The position numbers were made by a program, and so were the translations under genes. Below are positions 1 to 7,373 of a stretch of 10,414 nucleotides of DNA, piece by piece. The stretch comes from Hyphomicrobiales bacterium (GTDB taxonomy: Bacteria > Pseudomonadota > Alphaproteobacteria > Rhizobiales > Aestuariivirgaceae), in contig PLXI01000274.1 in assembly GCA_003151375.1 (NCBI GenBank), positions 1-10,414 of the forward strand. The letters are read 5' to 3'. The stretch's first letter is position 1, and every line of letters starts with the position of its first letter. A model generated the notes under the pieces. It searched no databases. It saw only the letters and a program-made list of their open reading frames with translations, and was not told the DNA's origin.

Positions 1-167
1 CCCTACAACAATCCGCCATCAAGAATACTGATCAGGCCGGGCAGCAATTTGTGCAGCGGCAGTTGGATGTGCAGCCAACACTGACCGTCAGGCCCGGCTG
101 GCCATTGCGCATCATTGTGCACAAAGATCTAGTGCTTGAACCTTATCCGCAAATTCCCCGGAGATAG
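1..167 (+). CDS. trbI: TrbI-like conjugal transfer protein, C-terminal fragment (5' end outside window)
   Basis: An open frame runs from base 3 to a TAG at 165-167, giving the last 54 residues of a protein that begins before the window. The tail reads ...DVQPTLTVRPGWPLRIIVHKDLVLEPY..., and the segment PTLTVRPGWPLR plus V.KDLVL is the conserved C-terminal signature of TrbI/VirB10. This family spans the cell envelope and links the inner-membrane motor to the outer-membrane core of the mating-pair-formation type IV secretion system. The stop lies two bases before the next gene's ATG, so the two are probably one transcript. Only the C-terminus is visible, so whether the full gene is intact cannot be judged. 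Identification is by recognised motif, without a search. Confidence 0.85.
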   Translation, partial: LQQSAIKNTDQAGQQFVQRQLDVQPTLTVRPGWPLRIIVHKDLVLEPYPQIPRR

Positions 168-169
168 CC

Positions 170-466
170 ATGTTGAAACTCACGCAATTGCCGGATCGCA
201 TTCCCGTCAAGCTGACCATAACACTGAATCCAGATTTGAAGAAAGCACTCGATGATTATTCGGTGCTCTATGCGCAAACTTACGGCACAAGAGAAGCTGT
301 TGCTGAACTTGTGCCCTTTATGCTGGAATGTTTTCTGAAAGCCGATGCAGGATTCAGGAAAGGTCGGAAAGAATTGGATGCCGAGCCAATTGCCATTCCG
401 CTGGCCACAAAGAAGCCGAGGCTGGCAAGACGAGTCGAAGGCGGTGATGTGGAGAATGGCACATGA
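170..466 (+). CDS. DUF2274 family protein of conjugative (trb) loci
   Basis: A 98-residue protein. The N-terminal half (KLTQLPDRIPVKLTITLNPDL, then a helical stretch to about residue 70 with ALDDYSVLYAQTYG and ELVPFMLECFLKADAGFRKGR) matches the pattern I know for DUF2274: a P.D.PVKLT motif followed by an amphipathic region resembling a small ribbon-helix-helix-like fold. The tail is basic and probably disordered. The family has no established function but regularly sits directly after trbI in alphaproteobacterial conjugative elements, as it does here. The ATG at 170 has a good Shine-Dalgarno (GGAG at 160-163). The gene ends in an ATGA overlap with the next gene, suggesting translational coupling. 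The regulator-like fold is inference. Confidence 0.8.
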   Translation: MLKLTQLPDRIPVKLTITLNPDLKKALDDYSVLYAQTYGTREAVAELVPFMLECFLKADAGFRKGRKELDAEPIAIPLATKKPRLARRVEGGDVENGT

Positions 467-768
467 CCGTCATTGGCCATTTTGTGTCTGATACCGATGG
501 CTATATCGGCTCTATTCGGACGTTGACCTTCCAAGCCAAGCTGCGGTTGGTGGCCATCGACACCAAGACCAAAGTTTATGCACCCGATTTTAGGATCATG
601 TTTGGGACCCAAGAAGTGGGTGCTGCTTGGAAGGCCAAGACCCATGAGGCCGAGCCTCGCGATTATCTGAGCGCCTTTATTGACGATCCGTCGTTTGCGG
701 AACCCATTCGGGGTGCCATGTTTGACGATAATGGTCAACTGAGTTTTGTGTGGCGCAGGAAGGCATGA
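463..768 (+). CDS. DUF736 family protein
   Basis: A 101-residue protein matching DUF736 along its whole length. It has the N-terminal IGHF.SDTDGYIGSIRTLTF strand pair, a central APDFRIMFG...VGAAWKAKT segment, the YLSAFIDDPSFAEPI core, and the C-terminal FDDNGQLSFVWRR strand. DUF736 proteins are small, predicted soluble beta-rich proteins of unknown function, common on plasmids and integrative elements of Alphaproteobacteria. The start ATG overlaps the upstream stop (ATGA at 463-466) and has GGAG at 451-454 with 8-base spacing. This is the last recognisable mobile-element gene before the CRISPR-Cas locus; the 173 bases that follow separate the two modules. The family assignment is strong and no molecular role can be stated. 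Confidence 0.85.
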   Translation: MTVIGHFVSDTDGYIGSIRTLTFQAKLRLVAIDTKTKVYAPDFRIMFGTQEVGAAWKAKTHEAEPRDYLSAFIDDPSFAEPIRGAMFDDNGQLSFVWRRKA

Positions 769-941
769 GTTCGATTCAACCTCTATCAGATAACATGCTA
801 GCTTCTCACAAGTTTTGGGAAAATAAACTTGCAGCTCGTCTTTCAGATGCGCGTTTTTGCGTTAAATTAAACTTCCATCCAGCTGGCATTGAATTGTGGT
901 AGTCTCGGTGTGAGATAGGGAAATCTGACTTACGATGGCAC
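769..941 (+). promoter_or_regulatory. Intergenic region upstream of cas3 with a 7-bp inverted repeat
   Basis: No gene is visible in these 173 bases. They contain a perfect 7-bp inverted repeat, CAAGTTT at 809-815 and AAACTTG at 825-831, around a 9-base centre. There is also an imperfect direct echo (AAATAAACTTGCA at 821-833, AAATTAAACTTCCA at 864-877). The inverted repeat is not followed by a T-run, so it does not look like an intrinsic terminator for the mobile-element genes; an operator is possible. The cas3 promoter should lie here because the gap separates two functional modules, but I see no convincing hexamer pair. The best candidate, TTGAAT at 889-894 with TGAGAT at 911-916, is weak. 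No tRNA gene or obvious attachment-site repeat is present. Confidence 0.35.
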
Positions 942-3464
942 ATGTCAAATAGCCTCCAGAGTAAACACTTAAACAATTCGCCGCTTATTTGGCCAGGAAA
1001 ATCCGTACCGGACGCACTTCCGTATCCTGCTGCCTGCCATATGCTTGACGTGGCTGCGGTGGCTGAGGTGCTAATACACCGCACTTCATTTCCTGATGTT
1101 GTCCAAAAGGCACTTGTGCTTTTGACCGCACTGCATGACCTTGGTAAATTCAGCAACACGTTTCGTTCAATGTTGGAGAAAGGAACAAGGAGCGGCCGAA
1201 GCCACTGGGAATTAAGTGAATGTCTTCTACAGAATTTTGACGAAGAAATTCTAGAACCGATTCTTGGTGGTGATTGGAGACGGCGACATAAACTTTATGC
1301 TGCAACTGCCGGGCACCATGGCAGACCGCCAAATGCACAAGGTGACGCGTTCAAACACATGCAGCGCGATATTGGTATTGAAGCAAAAGCAGCAGCAAAA
1401 GATTTTACACAATTCTGCTTATCAATTTGGCCAGAGGCTTCACTGCAAGATCTGAATAAAGCAGAATTTCACGCACTCAGCTGGTGGCTGCCTGGGTTTG
1501 TAACAGTGTGTGACTGGATAGGCTCCAATACTGAATGGTTTCAACCAACTATGCGCGGCGAGAATCTTGATGAGCATTTGACGCAGTCGCGAATGCTTGC
1601 TGCTGTTGCGGTAAAAAATGCCGGACTTACGCAAGGTGCTACCCGCGACATGCCACTCTATGATTTTACACCGCGCTCCATGCAACTTGCTGTTAGCAGG
1701 ATTATCCTTCGCGAAGGGCCGATGCTCGCCATCATCGAAGATGAAACGGGTGCGGGGAAAACCGAAGCTGCCATGTTGCTGGCCCAACGCATGCTGCTTG
1801 ATGGGAAAGGCGGTGGTATTTTTTTCGCGCTGCCCACCATGGCCACATCAAACGCTATGTTTGCGCGGGCAGAAAAAATGGTTGGCAAATTATTTAATAG
1901 TCCGTCACTCACGCTGGCCCATGGGCGAGCTAATCTCAATGTCCTATTTGATGATGTGCAGGGTCGGCTCAGCGGCAATGAAGAGGATGTAACTTGCGCG
2001 CCTTGGCTGGCAGACAGCCGCCGCAAAGCTCTGTTAGCGCAAGTGGGTGTGGGCACCATCGACCAAGCCTTTTTGGCGGCACTGCCCACGAAACACAATT
2101 GTCTTCTTATATGGGGCCTTTCGCAGAAAATACTCATCGTTGATGAGGTTCACGAAATGGGCAACCCTTATATGAAAGAGGAGCTTAAAGCCCTGCTGAA
2201 ATGTCACGCCATGCAGGGCGGGTCGGCTATTCTTCTGAGTGCCACACTTCCACTGGGGCTGCGGCAAGAATTGGCCGATGCCTTTGAACAAGGCGCAGGC
2301 AGAGACGTATCGAGGATTACTGACAAATCTTATCCCGCGCTCAATGTTGTTGGCGGTGCAAAAGGCGAGTTGCCAGCTGTAAGCAAAAGTCCGCGAGGTG
2401 TGGTGTGGGTTGAAAGACTTGGTGAGCCAGATACTGCAGCGCAGCTTTTGGTGGTCGCAGCGGCTAAGGGAGCAGCATGCATTTGGATTCGCAACTCCGT
2501 CGATGATTGCATCGAAGCCGTTCGGATGCTGGAAGCTTTGGGGGCATCGCCCTTATTATTCCATGCGCGCTTCGCTTTTGGCGACAGGCGACGCATTGAA
2601 ACTGAAGTGCTCAATAAATTTGGCAAGGATCGCAACGGTGGCAACGGGCAAATTCTTGTTGCGTCGCAAGTTGCTGAGTCCAGCCTCAGCTTAGATTTTG
2701 ATGTGATGGTTTCTGACCTAGCCCCCATGGCATCGCTTATTCAACGCGCCGGACGCTTGTGGCGCTATATGGATGAAAGGCCGGCAAGCATGAGACCCGT
2801 GCCCACGCCCGTCTTGCATGTGCTGTCACCCGATCCATCGGAAATAACGAGCGAGCGTTGGTTGAAGAATGTGATGGACAAAGGCTCTTACGTTTATCCG
2901 TCAGCGGATCAATGGCGCACCGCCAATCACCTTTTCAAGCTCGGTAAAATTGATGCACCAGATGGCCTGCGCGATTTGATTGAAACCGTGCATGGTGAGG
3001 CGCTGGAAGATGTGCCCTCTGTTTTGGAGCGCGCGGAGCTTCAAAATATAGGCAAGGAACTGGGTGAGAAAAACCGTGGCCAGCAAAACGCTATAGACTT
3101 CATGGCCAAGGATTATCGCAGCGCTGGGGCGGGACTGGATGATGTCAACTTCCCGACGCGTCTTGGGCCAGAACAACGCACATTGATGTTGGTGAAGCGC
3201 GAAAATGGGATGCTTCAACTCTGGTCAGGCTATGGCGCTGAGGGTGAAATGCTCTCGGAAGTGAGTGCTGCCAAATACCGCTTGGATAAGTTTCCATTGG
3301 CGCAAGCGTGTGAAGAATCTGATGAACTTCACGCTTTCAAAAAGGATTGGCCGGAGTGGAAGAAACGCAATCTGACGGTTGTTGAAGTGAAGGAAGGTGG
3401 CAGTTTGACAGAGGGATTGATCTACAGCTCTCGTCGGGGTTTAGTTTTCCACAGCCAAAAGTAG
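942..3464 (+). CDS. cas3: Cas3, type I-E HD nuclease-helicase
   Basis: This 840-residue protein is recruited by target-bound Cascade and nicks, unwinds and degrades the non-target DNA strand. The N-terminal HD nuclease shows H33, the HDLGK motif (H65, D66), H88 in SHWELS, the AGHHGRPP pair (H125, H126) and D191 in CDWIGS, the same order as in characterised Cas3 proteins. The SF2 helicase follows: Walker A ETGAGKTEA (268-276), DEVH box (401-404), SATLP (433-437), LFHARF (539-544) and QRAGRLWR (601-608). The C-terminal domain occupies roughly 640-840. One departure: motif V reads ASQVAESSLSLDFD, with Ser where most relatives have Asp in SLD. ATG 942 is the only start that keeps the LIWPGKS and H33 regions, but it has no clear Shine-Dalgarno. 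A 5-codon ATG frame (935-952) overlaps it. The domain order matches the fused form typical of I-E. Confidence 0.97.
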   Translation: MSNSLQSKHLNNSPLIWPGKSVPDALPYPAACHMLDVAAVAEVLIHRTSFPDVVQKALVLLTALHDLGKFSNTFRSMLEKGTRSGRSHWELSECLLQNFDEEILEPILGGDWRRRHKLYAATAGHHGRPPNAQGDAFKHMQRDIGIEAKAAAKDFTQFCLSIWPEASLQDLNKAEFHALSWWLPGFVTVCDWIGSNTEWFQPTMRGENLDEHLTQSRMLAAVAVKNAGLTQGATRDMPLYDFTPRSMQLAVSRIILREGPMLAIIEDETGAGKTEAAMLLAQRMLLDGKGGGIFFALPTMATSNAMFARAEKMVGKLFNSPSLTLAHGRANLNVLFDDVQGRLSGNEEDVTCAPWLADSRRKALLAQVGVGTIDQAFLAALPTKHNCLLIWGLSQKILIVDEVHEMGNPYMKEELKALLKCHAMQGGSAILLSATLPLGLRQELADAFEQGAGRDVSRITDKSYPALNVVGGAKGELPAVSKSPRGVVWVERLGEPDTAAQLLVVAAAKGAACIWIRNSVDDCIEAVRMLEALGASPLLFHARFAFGDRRRIETEVLNKFGKDRNGGNGQILVASQVAESSLSLDFDVMVSDLAPMASLIQRAGRLWRYMDERPASMRPVPTPVLHVLSPDPSEITSERWLKNVMDKGSYVYPSADQWRTANHLFKLGKIDAPDGLRDLIETVHGEALEDVPSVLERAELQNIGKELGEKNRGQQNAIDFMAKDYRSAGAGLDDVNFPTRLGPEQRTLMLVKRENGMLQLWSGYGAEGEMLSEVSAAKYRLDKFPLAQACEESDELHAFKKDWPEWKKRNLTVVEVKEGGSLTEGLIYSSRRGLVFHSQK

Positions 3465-3555
3465 TAAAAATCGAAGTTTGATTGACAAATTGTGTTCTTT
3501 AAACAAGGAAAGAACATATCCTTTCTGTGGGTTGAGCGATCAAACTGGGGGCTGT
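3465..3555 (+). promoter_or_regulatory. cas3-casA intergenic region: perfect 8-bp inverted repeat and possible promoter
   Basis: This 91-base gap separates cas3 from the Cascade block. It contains a perfect 8-bp inverted repeat, TGTTCTTT at 3493-3500 and AAAGAACA at 3509-3516, around an 8-base centre. No T-run follows, so it is unlikely to be a simple terminator. A tentative promoter, TTGTGT (3490-3495) and ACATAT (3514-3519) with 18-base spacing, would place the inverted repeat inside its spacer, a classic repressor position; a TTGACA hexamer also lies at 3482-3487 but without a well-spaced -10. In E. coli the Cascade operon has its own regulated promoter in the equivalent gap, which makes a promoter here plausible. 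The promoter call is weak; the inverted repeat itself is directly visible. Confidence 0.45.
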
Positions 3556-5040
3556 ATGAATCTAATCACTGATCCATGGATTCCTGTTCATCTTAAAAAT
3601 GGCGAACGCCACATCATTCGACCACATGAAATGGCTGATGCTTCCATTGCCGAGCCAGATTGGCCGCGTCCTGATCTGAATGTGGCCTGTCTTGAACTGT
3701 TAATCGGGCTGATATTCATCGCTGATCCTCCATCTGATGATGAAGATTGGGAGACTCGCCAACAGCCAGACATAGATCGGCTTGGGCGAAAATTATTAGC
3801 GATCAAAGACGCGTTCAACTTGAGCGGTGATGGCCCGCGCTTTATGCAGGATTTAGAAGTGTTGGAGGGTGATGCCAACCCGCCGGATATGCTGTTCATT
3901 GACAGCGCGGGGGCCAACACCGCCAAGAATAATGCTGACTTGATGGTGCGGCGGGAGCGTTATGCGGCGCTGAACCCGCATCTTGCCGCTATAGCACTTT
4001 TTGCCTTTCAGGCCTTTGCGCCTTCAGGAGGAGCGGGCAATCGCACCTCTATGCGCGGCGGAGGCCCCATGACAACTTTGGTTGATTCTGAAGAAGGCCT
4101 GTGGGCGACAGTGTGGGCCAATATGCCTTATGGCAAAGCGCAGGATATTAAGGTCTTGCCTTGGATGCGACCGACGCGGGTTTCTGACAATAATAAACCA
4201 CCAACCTTCCCTGACAATCCAAACGAGGTCACCGCAGAAACTTTCTTTGGAATGCCGCGTCGCCTGCGTTTGGTGTTTGATCAGACGGAGCAAATCATCG
4301 GTGTTATCCAGCGTCCCTATGGCACGAACTATACGGGCTGGAACCATCCGCTCACACCTTATTATCAAATGAAAGAAGGCAGCGAATGGTTACCGAAACA
4401 TCCCACGGCGGGTGCTTTTGGCTATCGAAATTGGCTAGGAATAGTTGCGGCTTCAATAGGTGAAAATAAACTGCGCCACCGTGCGGCCTGCGTGGAAATA
4501 TGGCAGAGCCGCTTAAGGGGCAGGCCAACGGCGCGATTGCTTGTTGCTGGTTGGGCTATGGATAATATGAAGCCGCTCGATTTCGTGTTGTCGTCACAGC
4601 CGCTGCATGTTCTTGCTGATAACCAGAGTCTTTTTCTAGGAGCAATGATTGGTGCGGCTGAGATATTCTCAAACGCCTTGCGCTCGGCATTGCAAACAGT
4701 TTTTGCCGACGGCGAAAGCCGCGATGCGCGGCGTGAGGAATTTTATCTCGAAACACAAGGGCCTTTTGAGGATTGCGTTGCTGCACTATGTGGCGGCGAA
4801 ACAACACAATCCATCGCCATTCGCTGGCGAGATCACATGAGGAATGTGGCGAGGAAAATTTTTGACGAGGCTGCACTCCCAGCTTTGACCGAGCGCAGGC
4901 CTGAAGAGATTGAGCGCATAGTTGAGGCCTCTCGTTTTCTCAATGCCACACTGAATGGCGCAACCAAGCAAGGCGCTAAAGCTTATGGCGAGCTTGGCCT
5001 TCCGCCTTATGAAAAGAAAAAATCACAGGAGGCTGCATGA
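3556..5040 (+). CDS. casA: CasA (Cse1/Cas8e), Cascade large subunit
   Basis: This 494-residue large subunit of Cascade recognises the PAM, starts DNA opening and recruits Cas3. The N-terminus MNLITDPWIPV is the family's hallmark start, so I chose ATG 3556 over an in-frame TTG at 3478 that would add 26 unrelated residues; GGGGG at 3547-3551 lies just upstream. The central part carries AKNNADLMVRRERY (123-136, the region of the flexible loop that contacts DNA and crRNA in studied homologues). It also carries SGGAGNRTSMRGGGPMTT (157-174), the conserved glycine-rich segment. The C-terminal part (about 360-494) is helical, as expected of the four-helix bundle that positions the target strand. Length is close to E. 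coli Cse1 (about 500). The stop overlaps the casB start. Cas8e diverges widely between lineages but this assignment is firm from motifs and position. Confidence 0.96.
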   Translation: MNLITDPWIPVHLKNGERHIIRPHEMADASIAEPDWPRPDLNVACLELLIGLIFIADPPSDDEDWETRQQPDIDRLGRKLLAIKDAFNLSGDGPRFMQDLEVLEGDANPPDMLFIDSAGANTAKNNADLMVRRERYAALNPHLAAIALFAFQAFAPSGGAGNRTSMRGGGPMTTLVDSEEGLWATVWANMPYGKAQDIKVLPWMRPTRVSDNNKPPTFPDNPNEVTAETFFGMPRRLRLVFDQTEQIIGVIQRPYGTNYTGWNHPLTPYYQMKEGSEWLPKHPTAGAFGYRNWLGIVAASIGENKLRHRAACVEIWQSRLRGRPTARLLVAGWAMDNMKPLDFVLSSQPLHVLADNQSLFLGAMIGAAEIFSNALRSALQTVFADGESRDARREEFYLETQGPFEDCVAALCGGETTQSIAIRWRDHMRNVARKIFDEAALPALTERRPEEIERIVEASRFLNATLNGATKQGAKAYGELGLPPYEKKKSQEAA

Positions 5041-5588
5041 TGACGCCCGAAGAACGCCGCGATGTTATTTTCAATTATTGGCGCGAGGAATTAGATGATG
5101 ACCACAGTGGCGAGGCACGCGGCCTTTCAGCAAGGTTGCGCCGAACCTCGAACGTGGTTGAAGTCTTGTCCGAGCGCGCTGTGCAGGAATTGGGCGACCA
5201 GTTGAAATTAGGCTTTCAGCCTGAAAAATTGGCACTGCTGGCCATGACCTTGGCTCATGTAAAAGAACCTACCAGCCAAACACTAGCATGGCGCTTTGGT
5301 GAGGTGGTTGGGCAATCTGGCGAAGGCAAGAAAAAGAGAAACAAGCACCTGCTTTCCGAAACCCGCTTTCAAAACATCATCCGCGCGGATGGCTTAACAG
5401 AATTAGCAACACAATTACGCCGCGCTCTGCCGATTGTGAGCAACAAATGCAATGTCGGGCACTTAGGTGAAGACTTGCTGTTCTGGAACGACGATATCCG
5501 CACCCGATGGCTGTTTGACTATTTTGGCAGAGGCTTATCTGCCGCAACAATCGAAACATCACCTGAAAAAGAAGAGGCTGAGCTATGA
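5037..5588 (+). CDS. casB: CasB (Cse2/Cas11), Cascade small subunit
   Basis: A 183-residue, mostly helical protein; two copies normally line the belly of Cascade and stabilise the crRNA-DNA R-loop. The conserved C-terminal half is clear: LSETRFQNIIRADGLTEL (106-123), LRRALPIV (127-134), then NVGHLGEDLLFWNDDIRTRW (139-158) and FDYF. A lysine/arginine-rich stretch GKKKRNKH (97-104) suits nucleic-acid contact. Two tandem ATGs (5037 and 5040) are possible starts. AGGAGG at 5027-5032 is the best Shine-Dalgarno of the block; it lies 4 bases from the first ATG and 7 from the second, so the second may be the real start. The first forms an ATGA overlap with casA. It is about 20 residues longer than E. 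coli CasB, mainly as an acidic C-terminal tail. Confidence 0.95.
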   Translation: MMTPEERRDVIFNYWREELDDDHSGEARGLSARLRRTSNVVEVLSERAVQELGDQLKLGFQPEKLALLAMTLAHVKEPTSQTLAWRFGEVVGQSGEGKKKRNKHLLSETRFQNIIRADGLTELATQLRRALPIVSNKCNVGHLGEDLLFWNDDIRTRWLFDYFGRGLSAATIETSPEKEEAEL

Positions 5589-6676
5589 CAACTTTCTTGC
5601 AACTGCATCTGCTGACTGCCTATCCTCCATCCAACCCTAACCGTGATGACACGGGTCGGCCCAAAGAAGCCCGTGTAGGAGGTGTGCCCCGCCTCAGGCT
5701 ATCCAGCCAGTCTATTAAACATGCGGTTCGTGCGTCGGATCGCTTTATGGCGGCGCTTCAAGGCCACCTTGGCGAACGGACAAAGCGCATTGGCGAAGTA
5801 ATCCGTGAGCATCTTAAAAGCAAAAGCACCGACGAAAAGAAAGCGCACAAAATCGCGGGTGAAGTGGCTGATGTATTTGGTAAACTTGATGAAGCGCGAA
5901 ACAAAGATGGAGTTAAACTTCAGCTGTCGCAATTGGCCTTCATTTCGCCAGATGAAAAGCGTTATGCTTGTGAATTGGCAGAGCAAATCTTGGGCGGTGC
6001 TGCAACGCCTAAGGAAAGAGAACTTTCAAAACTCGTTCTGCGCAGTGCAGATGGAGCAGTCGATATTGCCATGTTCGGTCGCATGTTGGCCGATGATCCA
6101 GATTTCAATCGTGAAGCTGCCGTACAAGTAGGCCATGCCATCACCACGCATAGGGCTATTGCGGAAACAGACTTCTTTACTGCGATAGATGATTTGCAGA
6201 TCAGCAGTGCTGGTGCTGGCGCTGAACATCTCGGTGAACATGGTTTTGGTTCTGGTGTCTTTTATCTTTACGTCTGTGTTGATTGTAATCTGCTCATTGA
6301 AAATTTGAATGGTGACAAAGCTCTCGCTCGCAAAGGTATGGAAGCTTTGGTGCAAGCCCTCGCCACCACGACACCCAAGGGCAAGCAAAACAGCCATGCG
6401 CACCATCCTATGGCCATGTATGTTCGTGCTGAATGTGGTTCTGACCAGCCGCGAGATTTGACAGGCTCGTTCTTCAAACCCATTACTGGCGACAACCAGA
6501 TCGAAAATTCTATTGAAGCACTCGAATCCATGGCAGCGAAGATTGATCGCGCTTATGGCCTTGATGGCTTGAGCAAAGAAGTGATGAACGTCGTTGCCGG
6601 CATCGGCAGTCTGAAAGACATCATCAGCTTCGCTGGCAACGCGGTGGAGAAGGCTGGAGGCAGCACTGATGCGTGA
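5585..6676 (+). CDS. cas7e: Cas7e (CasC/Cse4), Cascade backbone subunit
   Basis: A 363-residue protein, the same length as the E. coli homologue. Six copies form the helical backbone that holds the crRNA spacer. The N-terminus shows the family pattern LQLHLLTAYPPSNPNRDDTG (6-25), followed by GGVPRLRLSSQSIKHAVR (32-49), the segment of the RNA-binding fold. Mid-protein, SSAGAEHLGEHGFGSGVFY precedes the strand YVCVDCNLLIENL, and TPKGKQNSHAHHP is the conserved GKQN motif that ends the thumb/palm region. ATG 5585 overlaps the casB stop (ATGA) and has GAAGAGG at 5571-5577 with 7-base spacing. Sequence is complete with no frameshift. Type I-E identity is secure from the neighbours and motifs. Confidence 0.97.
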   Translation: MTTFLQLHLLTAYPPSNPNRDDTGRPKEARVGGVPRLRLSSQSIKHAVRASDRFMAALQGHLGERTKRIGEVIREHLKSKSTDEKKAHKIAGEVADVFGKLDEARNKDGVKLQLSQLAFISPDEKRYACELAEQILGGAATPKERELSKLVLRSADGAVDIAMFGRMLADDPDFNREAAVQVGHAITTHRAIAETDFFTAIDDLQISSAGAGAEHLGEHGFGSGVFYLYVCVDCNLLIENLNGDKALARKGMEALVQALATTTPKGKQNSHAHHPMAMYVRAECGSDQPRDLTGSFFKPITGDNQIENSIEALESMAAKIDRAYGLDGLSKEVMNVVAGIGSLKDIISFAGNAVEKAGGSTDA

Positions 6677-7373
6677 ACACCTTGTCTTCACGCTGGCGGC
6701 AGCGCTTGGGGCGACGGGTGAATTCGCTGGGCATGAACGGCGTGGTTCAGTCGGCTGGCCTGGCCGTTCTGCTATATTAGGGTTGGTGGCAGCGGCACTT
6801 GGCGTTCGCCGTGATGAACCCAACCGACTTGCCGCGCTGGAAGCCCTGAAAGTGGCTGTCGCTGTCTTCGCGGAAGGCGAACCCGTGCGCGATTATCATA
6901 CGGTGATGACCATACCTACGGCCAAAGCCAGACGCCCTGATTCACGCCGTGCTGCTTTTGAAATGGCAGATGGAGAGATCAACACGACTATCACCATCCG
7001 TGATTATAGGGCAAGCCCACTCTTTGGGGTGGCGTTGTGGGGTGAGGATTTGCTGCCGCTCATACGTGCTCTTTCAAAACCTCATTTCACTCTCTATCTC
7101 GGCCGAAAGTCCTGTCCTCTGGCTGCGCCTATGCTGCCCCAACTTGTTCAAGCGGAAAATCCACTGGAAGCGCTTGCTGCAGTTAAGCTTCCGCCTTGGT
7201 ATATCGAAGAAACGGCATCGCGTGTTTATTCGGATGCTTTTGAAGATGCATCAAATAGCGCAATTCTAGAACAACGCCATGACATCGCTATTGATCGGCA
7301 AAAATGGCATTTCGCACCGCGGCAGGTCTTGCGTTTTTCAACCAGTATTGTGGCGAGGGCCTCTGCACCATGA
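6669..7373 (+). CDS. cas5e: Cas5e (CasD), Cascade subunit capping the crRNA 5' handle
   Basis: A 234-residue RAMP protein that in known Cascades binds the 8-nt crRNA 5' handle next to CasA. The N-terminus EHLVFTLAAALGATGEFAGH followed by GSVGWPGRSAILGLVAAALG (26-45) is the Cas5e ferredoxin-fold pattern with its PxRSA.LGL.AAALG helix. Further motifs are VRDYHTV (73-79), ITIRDYRASPLFGVAL (from about 109, usually TRREYL.D..F) and TLYLGRKSCPLAAP (141-154), the most conserved stretch of the family. ATG 6669 overlaps the cas7e end by 8 bases and has GGAGG at 6656-6660 with 8-base spacing. The ITIRDYRASPLFGVAL segment departs somewhat from the usual form but keeps position and length. Full length. 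Confidence 0.95.
   Translation: MREHLVFTLAAALGATGEFAGHERRGSVGWPGRSAILGLVAAALGVRRDEPNRLAALEALKVAVAVFAEGEPVRDYHTVMTIPTAKARRPDSRRAAFEMADGEINTTITIRDYRASPLFGVALWGEDLLPLIRALSKPHFTLYLGRKSCPLAAPMLPQLVQAENPLEALAAVKLPPWYIEETASRVYSDAFEDASNSAILEQRHDIAIDRQKWHFAPRQVLRFSTSIVARASAP

Noticed and set aside
456..944. Ten-base match ATGGCACATG at both the DUF736 start (456-465) and the cas3 start (935-944), considered as a recombination or insertion scar
   Set aside because: The identity does not extend on either side, and ten-base matches are expected by chance in a window of this size.
3478..3555. In-frame TTG extension of CasA by 26 residues
   Set aside because: The family begins at MNL.TDPWIPV, a G-rich ribosome site precedes ATG 3556, and the extension would translate through the intergenic inverted repeat.
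6026..6823. 265-residue open frame on the minus strand
   Set aside because: It lies antisense across the cas7e end and cas5e start, shows no recognisable domain, and the + strand genes are unambiguous.
7304..7369. Upstream in-frame ATG for Cas6e
   Set aside because: It lies deep inside cas5e and adds 22 residues before the conserved first strand; ATG 7370 forms the ATGA overlap typical of this block.
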